A stretch of 64,000 bases of DNA from Neckera pumila (lineage: Eukaryota > Streptophyta > Bryopsida > Hypnales > Neckeraceae), in contig OZ018408.1 in NCBI GenBank assembly GCA_963969595.1, positions 49,973,022 through 50,037,021 on the forward strand. The letters run 5' to 3'. Below, piece by piece: positions 12,601-22,075 of this stretch. Every line of letters starts with the position of its first letter. Positions within the stretch are counted from its first letter, which is position 1. A model generated the notes under the pieces. It was not told where the DNA came from and made no database searches. It worked only from the letters and a program-made list of their open reading frames with translations. The translations under genes and the position numbers were made by a program.

Positions 12601-14649
12601 GAGGAGTCATAAAGCTAAACATCTTGGACCGAACAATCGATCGTATGCCATCAGCACCGATCACCAGAGGAGCCTGGTTCAACATTGCAAATCACGCTCT
12701 TTCATGCACTGCCCAAAACCCACTGGGCAGAGATAGCTTCACAAGTGACAGTGACATCAGCACTTTAAGAAATTCCCATACAAGCATTGACATGCACGTC
12801 GTTGAACAAAATCAAAAAGATAGTTGATCTATAGAATAGCGATACCTAAAACCAATGACGTAACGCATATATAAACAATAATCACCATGTGCAGCATGCT
12901 ACCGTGACTGATACTGTTTCTTCATCTTTCTGGAAGTGAACCGTGGCTCCTTCGTCGTCCTTTGTATTTCATGAAACCAGCGGATAGGAAACAACAAGAT
13001 GAGTTTCAGTGATGCAGAGAAAGGTGATTACAAGCAAATAATTCGAAGAAGGATGTGCTTTCAGCAGTGGGACTGAAGGGATAATAAAGAATGAGACAAA
13101 AGTCTTAAACCTGAGTTACGTCCAGACATTCGTGCCCATAATGCTTGCACTCATCGGGTAAAGCATCTGAGAGAATGCTAAGTAAATGGCTCCAAAGGAT
13201 GGCAATTGCAGGTTGTCCATAGGTCTTCTCCATGCGCTCACTGAGCTCCCATGATCCCAGTAGATCTCCATTGATGGGGTCTATTATCAGCGCTGGTGCA
13301 TCTGTGCGACCTGCTTCACGTATCTGCACTATGGGCAACAGGTAACAAGTCAGAAGAGATGATTACTCAATTGAACTACCACGTCTGGAATGAAGCTCAG
13401 GTTTCCATGTCTGAGCTACAGTATATGCACTCGTTCTCACCAATGTTAGTAGCTCTCTATATACACAGAAGCGTCCATGTTCTAGCACCAGGGAAAACAG
13501 ACTAACATACCTTCTTTATGATGTTTGGATCTGCCTGGCTAAGACTCTTACATCCATTGGGAAACAAGGAGAGCAGCGTTCCCTCACCACCAGTAAGTCT
13601 GTCCCCCCTCTCATACACCTGCTATGCCACGAGGTACTTCAGTATTGTGCTGACATTAGTCCTCTAATCCCTTCCAATCTCCACCTGCTATTCCATAAAT
13701 TCCCACTAGATGCACAAGAGTTGGCCCTAGTCACTGCCTTCGAAATCTGTCTTTCCCGGTGGCAAGTGTTGAAAGAACAGAGTGAAGACTAGGGAGAAAA
13801 TTCCGTCTTGATGCATATTTGGACACTACATTTTCGAACAAATTCATTAATTCACTCTGATTCGATCATCTAATATCAAGAGCGGCTTGAATAGAAGAAT
13901 TATTTTCTACACGGGCACAGTCGTATTACAGTAATGGAAATGTGAAGTAAACAGAGCGCCAGACTAATTGAAAAGGGCCTTGCAAAAGAGTTCAAACTAT
14001 GATTAGCAGCGGGCAAGCTGCATCGAGAAAACAAAACGACTCCAGACGATCATCCCATGCCGTGCTGCGCATAACATATCCGAAATAACATAACGAATGA
14101 TGAAGCCCTGTAACGAGGAATGAAGGAGTCATCAGAATGAAACTTTCTCTCCGCCTCACAAAAGCGTGATTGCCTACTAAGCGATTCGGATCCCACCGTC
14201 CATGCCAGAAACCCTATTCTCTAGATTTGGAGTTGACTGGTGAGCCGAAACGGAATTGTACGGAGGACGCAAGCACCCAGGTGCCCATCCCGCCAGGGGG
14301 GGCTGAGCACTGACTCGAACTAGGTAGCTGGCGATATGCAGTGGAAACCCCAGCTGAACTGAATTGGCAATTCAGCAGCGCCTAGATGCAAGACCAGGAG
14401 GAGGGGGTGCTGCTGCCATAGGCAGTGCAGGCAGGGTGGGCATCCCACCTGGGCATCAATTCCGACCCGCCGAAGCTGAAGGGCAGCGGCGAGACCGCCG
14501 AGGCCTCCGCCGACAATGACAACGCGGTCGACGAGAGGAGAGGCCGTGGAAGGCAAAGGAGAGCCCATGGAGTATGCGGAGAAAGGAGAGAAGCGAGGGG
14601 GCATCCTAAGAAGAGCAGAGGGCATGGTGAGAAGGAAGCATGCAAGCAT
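9678..14649 (-). CDS. FAD-dependent monooxygenase, plant type (nine exons, 423 aa)
   Basis: Flavoprotein hydroxylase of the group that includes zeaxanthin epoxidase and FAD-dependent urate hydroxylase; the substrate is unknown. Exons (minus strand): 14649-14449, 13618-13511, 13323-13111, 12959-12903, 12673-12542, 11273-11064, 10798-10708, 10211-10109, 9834-9678. All introns are GT-AG and the frame is continuous to TGA. Motifs: the FAD-binding Rossmann turn VVIVGGGLGG (residues 43-52), the EGTLLSLFPNG segment in exon 2, the GADGIRS 'DG' motif (199-205), and LGDAAHAVTPALGQGANLA (from about 336) with its codon for Asp338 split by intron 7. The C-terminal ALRTYEERRIPRAQ helix is in exon 9. About 40 residues precede the Rossmann turn and may be an organelle transit peptide, which is inference. 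I chose the first in-frame ATG. Intron 5 (11274-12541) contains a 949-bp miniature transposon. No broken codons are seen, so the gene looks functional. Confidence 0.92.
11488..12436. mobile_element. TTAA-flanked MITE inside intron 5 of the monooxygenase gene
   Basis: A 949-bp member of the same family as 4678-5261. It starts TTAACCTCTAAAGGCCCAAGG and ends GGGCCTTTAGGGGTTAA. It shares the internal phrase TTGACTGTACGGATTGGAAG and the 'aacaagattgtc...actttctca' block. It fills about three quarters of the 1268-bp intron and leaves both splice sites intact. Confidence 0.75.
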
Positions 14650-16223
14650 GCCGAGAGACCGAGGGGGAGAGAAATGCAGGCAGGGAAAGGCAGGTAGGGA
14701 AGGCAGGCAGGGAAGGCAGGCAGTGCAATTGGGGTGAGAGACTTTACTGACTGGGACGATGGGGAATGAGTGAACGCCGCCGAAGCAGTGATAAGTAAGT
14801 TACTGTGATAGTTCTAAGTTAAATTATTTCACGACGCAATGACCGATGGTCAGAAAAAGGAAGTTCTGTTCAGGCACGCTTTTCTACGCTTCTGAGAGGA
14901 GACGAGTCAGACGACTGACGGAGGAGCTGGACGTCAATCAATTGGCGGGGATGGCGTAACTTAACTTACGTCGGGAGCACGAAGTTCATTCAGTTAGCAA
15001 ATGGCTGGCTGGGCGGGCTGGCTTGCTGTGCACAATACTGTAAAGCCAGGCAAGCATCTGGGCCCCGTGCCGTGTGAGTGTAGTTGATGGCCTCGATTAT
15101 AATCACTTATAATGCATTTTAGTCCAATCTCAAGGGTTACAATTTGTTTTAATGTAGAAAGTTATTGTAGCCCTTTCAACAAGGAATCCAAAAATGTAAT
15201 TATCATACATGAAATGAATATTCTTTGAGGACAATAATAGCATTAAAAAAATACTTATATGAGGTTTTTAACACATGTATCATAGGCCTTTTGAACTTTT
15301 TATAAAAAAAATAAGATATTTTGATTATAAATAAAACACTACAAATGAATTTTAATTTTAATTGGAGGGAACTTGAGTTCTTGTATGGATTTTTTATAAT
15401 TAAGCATACGTGTTTTAATTCTTTGTATGTATTGTAAATTTATTTTTCAATAAATGTGCAACCCTTCATTTTCTACATTATTTTTTATTTAATTTAGTCC
15501 ACCTAAATTTTTGGTCCTTTTAATTTGATATAATTTTTACAAAAGCCATCTTTAGATCTTCTAACCCAATTTGTATACCGATGAGGCAATGACCAGTATA
15601 AAACACAAGAGGTGCGTATTTGAGAGAAATTCTCTAACCCATAAAGGACCAGATGAACACAAACATTTCCAAGCACACGTAATCTTCAATTTTTCATCCC
15701 TCTAAATATTTGTAGATTCTTATATTAGGCCTATTATATTCTAGTATTAAATGTAAAACTTTGCCTCGTGTTTTCTAATGATCCATTTTGTATTGCTCAT
15801 CTATTCTAGGCTATCAAGGGGTCTTTGATTCCAAATATGATTTTCCAACTGTCCAGATTTTTTCATAGGTGGTAAATAATGAGTTCCAATGTTTTCCACT
15901 TGGATGAAAAAATGGGCACAGAGGCGTATGAGTGGGTCAGTCAGTCAATTCTCCCTGGCCGCAATTCAGGGTTCCTCAAAGTTTATGAACACAGCAGAGA
16001 ATAACTTGCCCAAAAATTTTGGGTCGCCTCAATTTTCAATGGGGAGGAAATCATGGCAGTGAGGGGGCCGTGTGGGATGATCTCATGGTCTGCCGTGAGT
16101 GCACCTCAGCCACTGCAGACATTCGTCCAGTTGCTATAAATAACCCCACCAAAGGTATTTTGGGGACTTGGTACTCCAAATATAACTTAGATTAAAAAAT
16201 GTCTGGTTTGGGCAATGCAGATG
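14650..16223. other. 5' flank of the monooxygenase gene and intergenic DNA
   Basis: GC-richer than its surroundings up to about 15080. It has an imprecise tandem of GGCAGGCAGGGAA units at 14676-14724 just upstream of the start codon, and GGCTGGCTGGGCGGG-like repeats near 15003-15030. The promoter and 5' untranslated region are expected here, but I see no convincing TATA box at a fixed distance. After about 15080 the DNA is AT-rich without genes. Confidence 0.5.
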
Positions 16224-16491
16224 GCAGGACGTTAAATCGTGCCATCCTTTGTGGGCCCTGCGGGCCAAATTTACCCCGGGGAAAACGCTGAAATTTTTTA
16301 TTTGCCACAAGTTTATTTATTTTCAAAATCTGAATTCATATTTGCAATCAGAGGCCCCAAATTAGCTAGGGGGGCTGGTAAATATCCCTAGACACGGCTC
16401 AAATATAGGGGGGTTTTATTTACTTTTACCCTCGTGAAACCCAAATTTACCCTGCTGGACCCACAAAGGATGGCACAATTTAACGTTTTTC
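16224..16491. mobile_element. Small MULE-type MITE with 9-bp target duplication
   Basis: A 268-bp unit flanked by the direct repeat ATGCAGATG at 16215-16223 and 16492-16500. The inverted termini share ACGTTAAAT(C/T)GTGCCATCC and continue through CCTTTGTGGG(C/T)CC and GGGTAAATTTGGG. A 9-bp target duplication with long inverted ends is typical of Mutator-like elements. No coding capacity. Confidence 0.75.
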
Positions 16492-16500
16492 ATGCAGATG

Positions 16501-18219
16501 TTGCTTAAGAGGGACACCAGTGCAGGGCGCCAAGGAGGGCTCACACGGGGAGTGAGAGGGCCCTTCCACATTTCTCTCCCCACGGCACACTCGTCAAGTC
16601 AAAAAACAAGCCCGGCTACGCCAAGATTTGATGAAGACACTGGCAAATAGTGAAGCTTGGGTGTGCCGTGCTAAGAGTCTCATTACTCACTCTCTCGTCA
16701 TTGAATGGATCTCTACCTACTTTATCTAGAGTTGTTCCAATGTGAAGAAACCACCTGGCTTTGACAAAGTAAGTTGCATTTATGAGGTGTGGGCCATTTC
16801 ATAGAGCCACCACGTGTAGCCCACAAGTGGCACGTCCCAATGACGTGTTCACCGTGGGGACACTTCCAAAATTTTGGAACCTGGCTTGCCAAACAAAGAC
16901 GCTATCTCTGCTTAGTGCCCCTGTCCCGCGAGCCAGGCGTGGGGTTGCCCTAACCCTGGAACACCGGGCTGGGCATTGTGGAAATCATCCTTTGGGATAC
17001 CGTGTGCATCATTTTGCTTCCAAAAAACCCACCAAGAGCACTCATTGGAGGTCTATAACATTATTACCTCCTAAACTCCCAAGGCATTTTTTTCATCAAA
17101 AACCACTCGAAAGTGCCATTTCTATTGCAAAGTGCAAACAAGTGAAATTGTTTTTTTCACATATCTAATTGTACGATCTTGCACTAGATTGAGGTGGAAG
17201 CATCCAAAACTGTCACTTTAAACAATTTAGCATAGTTGGAGGCACTATTTTCTAGAAATTTTATTTTTGTAGTAAGGGATTTGACCCATTCCTGACCACT
17301 ACCAATTCTCACTCTGTAGATGTTTTCTTTCCGCTCAGCAGGAGAAAAAACGAACAATTATTACAGCATGCTTTCCAATGTAGTTGTAGCACATTATGAT
17401 TGGCTACAAGATGATCAATATTGCAACCAAGCCTTGCGTGGATTAGCAACCAACCCTTGGTTGGAAATAGGGTGGTCTATATAACGAATATAGGTCGAAT
17501 AGAATTTTCAGCAAAAAAATTTGTAGTAATTATATTTTGAGAAATAAAAATCTGGAAAATTATGGGAACCTTCTTAATTCAGTTTCTACACATGGAAAAA
17601 TTTCTCCCTTGAAGAACCCCGCCTTGCAGATATGCGTAATTACTTAAATGGTCGACAATGGGTTGCCTCCCTTATTAGCAACTGAAAATCATGAATTTTC
17701 AAAAAAAAAATAGAATTTTTGGATGTGACATGCATTTTCTATGAATTTTCATAGTAGAAGCTCCCTAAACCACTAAAACCGTCATATAGGTGGATCTAAA
17801 ACCGGATTCAAGATAAACCAATAACCAGCCAATAACCATTAAGTATGGGGACGGTTTAAGGTCACTTTGAGGGACGCTTTAATGGAAGTCTACTGTATAG
17901 GAATGGGGACAAGGACGATTTTGGGTGTTTTCACCTTAGTATAAGAATGATTGTGTGGTAGACACTACATGAGCCTTGTGCTCTGCAATCATCCATGACA
18001 AGCATCCCATGCTCAACGTCAAACTCCAGACCTAACTAGCCAAACAGCACATCACATAAACTATAACAATTATTATATGAACCAAAATCTGTTCAAATGT
18101 ATTTCATCCGTGATAGTAAACATATAGCATGTTACATGTGAACAATGCTCAGACATGTCAGTGTTGCTAAATCCGTAAGTTCACTTGAGCAATGACACAC
18201 TCGCACCGAAAATGAACTT
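16501..18219. other. Intergenic stretch with a degenerate TTAA-MITE start
   Basis: Moderately GC-rich to about 17040, with an open frame at 16782-17168 that shows no recognisable motif. A diverged left end of the TTAA family (ACCTCCTAAACTCCCAAGGC, then a match to 'caaaaaccactcgaaagtgcc') starts near 17064; its right end is not found. Confidence 0.45.
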
Positions 18220-18883
18220 CTAGGAGTATCCATCAGTACCATATCGCGAGAACACAGGATGACTTCCCCAATCCAGGTCTAGAGCACCGGCTCGGCTCTC
18301 TTGCGATGCTTGCGATGTATGACGTTGTGGTTTTGCAGTTAGTATCTTCACTGGCACAGTACGAGCTGATGTGCCTTCCCCAACCTCTCCTTCCCATCGC
18401 CAGATCTTCTCACTTTGAACACTCTTCAATAATTTATCATACTGGACTAATTTAGCCTGGATCGCCTGTGTTCGTAGCTCCAACCAATGACACCTCCACT
18501 CAATGCCACGTCTGGAAAGTCTATAGTCTGCATCCAATGCCTTCTTTCTTCTGTATACAGAAACATCATCTTCCCTCAGATTTCAATAACATACGAACAT
18601 CTGCTACACAAGATTGTTGTCATAAACTTCCAACAAATAGACTATCAAAGGTCGCGCTATACCTCTCACTTGTGGGAAGTCCATCACCGTCATCCAGAAG
18701 CCCAACTGCTCCATTGCCATCACGTAAAACTGACTCAGCTTCGAACATTGACGGCATCTTGTCGGAATCAACTTCACCTTCCCTTGCACTTCCAGCCGAG
18801 TCATATAAGCTTGAAGATTCTGTGGCATCACCTTCTGCAGCGAATCGCTGATCCTCTGACTTGAAATCTATGGTAAGCTTCAT
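18220..18883 (-). CDS. 3' portion of a conserved plant protein (ALDADYR / GIEWRCHWLELR family)
   Basis: Two exons fit by splicing: 18883-18663 (or beginning further upstream) and 18550-18220. The donor is GAGAG|GTATAG and the acceptor is ATACAG|AAGAAAG, joining SER to RKKALDADYRLSRRGIEW. The basic RKKALDADYR...WRCHWLELR segment matches my memory of a conserved plant protein family of unknown biochemical function, probably nuclear. The acidic Ser/Gly-rich exon before it (ATESSSLYDSAGSAREGEVD) fits the same family. Only about 183 residues are visible from the first internal ATG (18883). Upstream exons are not evident before the miniature transposon at 18953, so this may be a truncated or captured gene end. 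Confidence 0.5.
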
Positions 18884-18952
18884 TTCATTTGCTGGACTCA
18901 AATTATAAAAAGATCATTTTTATGGTTGAAACTCACTACAAGAAAATAGTAA

Positions 18953-19061
18953 GGGCCTCTTCACACTATGGCCGTCCAAGTCGAGAGTCCATCGTTTCCA
19001 CCAATCATATTGCAAAGTCCCACGGCCTCTCGACTTGGACGGCCATAGTGTGAAGAGGCCC
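18953..19061. mobile_element. PIF/Harbinger (Tourist-like) MITE with TAA duplication
   Basis: A 109-bp foldback. The left end GGGCCTCTTCACACTATGG and the matching inverted right end have arms of about 36 bp. It is flanked by TAA at 18950-18952 and 19062-19064. A 3-bp TAA/TTA target and GGGCC ends are typical of PIF/Harbinger MITEs. Related ends occur near 26944 and 27712-27838. Confidence 0.75.
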
Positions 19062-19064
19062 TAA

Positions 19065-19830
19065 GACATGGTTAAAATACACTACAAGGATGATATTTGG
19101 ATTAAGCATCTTCTTCATTAAAAAAGTCAATATGACCATAATTAAGGATTTTGCAATAATATTCACTAAGAATTTAATCAAGTACCCTCTATATGAATAA
19201 ATTGGATGAAAAATACCTTTTTCCATCCTATAGTGCCAAGTGAAGTCATCCATCGGAATACTTTGGTCTGAAGCCTCTTTACAAGTTTAAAGAATTTAGA
19301 AAAAAACTTACTTCTTTTTTAAAGTTTTTATTTATTTATAAATTTGATTAATTATTAAAAAATTCAAAATTTGTTGTAAAAATTTTGAAATTTTATTTTA
19401 TGCAATAGTATTACTTGTACCGCTTCATGCATAACATTATTAATTGGGTTCTATCCCTCCCCCTCTGACAAGAATAATTCCTTTCTAGATGCCTGAGAGG
19501 GAATTAAAGTTATAATCCAAGGCATCCGGTTGGTCTAATCAGTTTAATTGTGCTTGTGTCAGATTGGCTGTGAGTTATGTAGGTTTGCATTTTGATGAGG
19601 TGGTCGAATCTCTGTAAGAGGAAACTCAAAGTCAAAGAACCCACATTTAAGAAGCTTTGTTTTTTTCTTGATTTGGCATTTGGAGGCTCAAGCTTTAGAG
19701 GGGAGCAAAAGGGACTCCCCCTCCGCAGTGGTATACAATGTTATGTGTCCAATTTTTTTTATAGAAATCTCTAATTCTTCAATTAGCTATGAAAATTATG
19801 TAAGTGTACGATACATTTTGAGAGCCACTG
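19065..19830. other. Intergenic, nothing recognised
   Basis: AT-rich DNA with short open frames only, up to the left arm of the foldback at 19831. Confidence 0.5.
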
Positions 19831-20781
19831 TACAATACCTCAAAGAAAGAGAATGTAACTTCCAGTTTTGTGCCTGAAGGCTTAATTTTGAAATCAAATT
19901 TAGAGGATGATCCGTGGAGATTTTGAAAAAGTTGTTTTAATAAAAATAGCTCAGGATTTATAGGAGAACAACTTTTGTTCTTGGCCAAATAGCATATTGT
20001 GCATTTGTAGTGAGTGATTGATTGACAAAGTGGAATATTGTACATTCAAAGGTAATTTTTTCAAATCACATTTACTACACAAATTACTAAGATTTTGAAA
20101 TTACTTCTTGAAAGGAAACAACTTAGAACTTACAAGAGAATAACTTGCATTTTAAGCTCAAAAGCTTATCATGCCTCAATGATTCACAAATGAAGTCCAA
20201 ACGAGTGGACCAATCTCAAAAGACAACTCATCTCACCAAATAATTTGTTTTCAGTCTTCTATCATCCAATGCTGGTGCTATATTGCGAAGGCTAGCCTTG
20301 CAAGCTTGTGCTTGTTGTTTAGAAACGGATTCTTTGTAACAATGCAAGATTGATAGCCCAAACTATGGTTTACTTTTTGAAGTGTGACAATAATGAGATT
20401 GGTCCACTCGTTTTGAGCTTCATTTGTAAACCATTGAGGCATGATAAGCTTTTGAGCTTAAAATGGAAGTTATTCTCTTGTAAGTTCTAAGTTGTTTCCT
20501 TTCAAGAAGTAATTTCAAAATCTTAGTAATTTGCATAGTAAATGTGATTTGAAAAAATTACCTTTGAATGTACAATATTCCACTTTGTCAATCAATCACT
20601 CACTACAAATGCACAATACGCTATTTGGCCAAGAACAAAAGTTGTTCTCCTATAAATTCTAAGCTATTTTTGTTAAAAAGTTTTTTCATAATCTCCATGG
20701 ATCATCCTCTAAATCTGATTTCAAAATTAAGCCTTCAAGCACAAAACTAGAAGTTATGTACTCTTTCTTTGGGGTACTATA
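19831..20781. repeat. Long foldback repeat, about 385-bp arms
   Basis: The left arm 19831-20217 and right arm 20395-20781 are reverse complements with scattered differences, separated by a 177-bp spacer. The same peptide start (MYNIPLCQSITHYKCTI) can be read out of both arms on opposite strands, which confirms the symmetry; it is not evidence for a protein. It is probably a foldback-type non-autonomous transposon. Confidence 0.85.
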
Positions 20782-20869
20782 CATATGTATATAACAATTA
20801 CTAGTGTGCCTTGTGCCGTTGCCACAATCAAAATCATAGTGTAAATAATTTTCTAAATTTTTTGATTCA

Positions 20870-21165
20870 TAATAAAAATCTTTGAAATTCAATATCTTTC
20901 ACTCCGTCATTGCAGACGCCACAAAACAAAGCCCGTGTACCTCTCCTTGCCAAGAGCTTTCCAATGGTACCAAGCACGCAACCAAAATCAAAGTCAAAGT
21001 AATTTTCTAATTTTTTGATCCATAAATACTTTGAAATTCAATAACTTCCGCACCGTAGCTCCAAACGCCACGAAACCAAGCCCATGCACCCCTCCTCGCT
21101 GAGCCCTTTCTGACGGTATCAAGCACGCCCCCAGGGGACGCACGGTCCAAAGGACCTCAACGTAA
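20870..21165. repeat. Two tandem copies of a repeat also found inverted at 54.7-54.9 kb
   Basis: Two adjacent units of about 150 bp share 'tttgaaattcaata(a)ct', 'ccaaacgccacgaaaccaagccc', 'ctcctcgctgagc' and 'gtaccaagcacgc' phrases. The reverse complement of the same unit appears at about 54723-54905. Confidence 0.7.
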
Positions 21166-21170
21166 CAAAT

Positions 21171-21208
21171 CAAAACAAAACAAAACAAAACAAAACAAAA
21201 CAAAACAA
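21171..21208. repeat. (CAAAA)n microsatellite
   Basis: About eight consecutive CAAAA units. Confidence 0.95.
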
Positions 21209-21212
21209 ACTT

Positions 21213-21384
21213 AAGGTAAGGTATAACCACCCATTCCCGATCAGGGACCTCATTGTGATCAAATGTAAAGACATAACCATAAGCTATCTATGGTGCAAGA
21301 ACATTTAAGTTCTAAAATGAATGCAGTCTTTACATTTGATCGCAATGAGGTCCCTGATCGGGAATGGTTGGTTATACCTTATAG
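21213..21384. repeat. 53-bp inverted repeat upstream of the protease gene
   Basis: The arm at 21213-21267, containing CCCGATCAGGGACCTCATTG, and its reverse complement at 21330-21384 differ at only two or three positions. They are separated by about 60 bp. It may be a small foldback transposon; a regulatory role for the gene starting at 22076 cannot be shown. Confidence 0.85.
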
Positions 21385-22075
21385 ATTGTTATTAATATAT
21401 TTTTTCTATTCATTGCTACAGACCCAGGCACTCACGTCGCGCACGCTCTCCCACTGTAGACTCCTCCGCGCCCCCGCGCCCCCCGAGGGCCGAGGCTCCC
21501 GCGGCACTTGTAGCGCCACTGCCTTTTGCTATTTGTGGTCGGGGAGGCTATATCAAGTCCCGAGATTTGGGCTCCCGACTCTTCTCTAGCTGGGCGCCTG
21601 GGCCAACCCCACCGAGTCATCCCGTTCTCCCTGCAAGCCCAAGCGCGCCATCGCTCAACATCCGTGGAAGTTACCTTCTTCGTATTAGCTTCGTAGCCTC
21701 TGATCCATCACCGATCCATCCTTCAGTCCCGGCGGAGGTCGCTAAGCTGACCACTTCTTTCACCTCCTCGACTTGCCAGCAGCAGATGAGTCCTGTGGTC
21801 GCACGACGTCGCTCGCTTGCTCGCTCGCTAGCATTCCATCAATTCACGCAACTGCGCGCTTGCCTTGATTCCTTCTCAAGGCCGGCCCCTGCTCTCCTTC
21901 CTTCCCTCCCTCCCTCTCTCCCACCCATCCTTCTTCTGGGAGTTAGCCTCGCTAGCTGTGTAAGTGAGGAGGAGCAAGGAAGATCCCACTAACTTAGAGC
22001 AGGAGCAGCACCAGCACCAGGACTTCTCCGCTGAACCCCTTTTCTTCGTTCTCACTCCCGCCCCTCTTCCTCAGC
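21385..22075 (+). promoter_or_regulatory. GC-rich 5' flank / probable 5' UTR of the protease gene
   Basis: Base composition rises sharply from about 21420 up to the start codon at 22076, with pyrimidine-rich tracts (CTCCTTCCTTCCCTCCCTCC near 21894). This is typical of a plant-type promoter and 5' UTR. Open frames on both strands here look like composition artefacts. No TATA box can be placed with confidence. Confidence 0.45.

Noticed and set aside
14382..14737. Arg/Gly-rich ORFs on the plus strand at 14.4-14.7 kb
   Set aside because: They are antisense to exon 1 and the 5' UTR of the monooxygenase and driven by GGCAGG repeats.
16782..17168. 128-codon ORF as a gene
   Set aside because: No motif; the downstream part runs into a degenerate TTAA-family element.
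19779..20750. Two matching ORFs MYNIPLCQSITHYK on opposite strands
   Set aside because: They arise from the two arms of one foldback repeat. No protein family is recognised.
21290..21992. Pro/Ser-rich ORFs (99 and 141 codons) upstream of the protease
   Set aside because: GC-rich promoter/5' UTR with frames open on both strands, no motifs and low-complexity composition.
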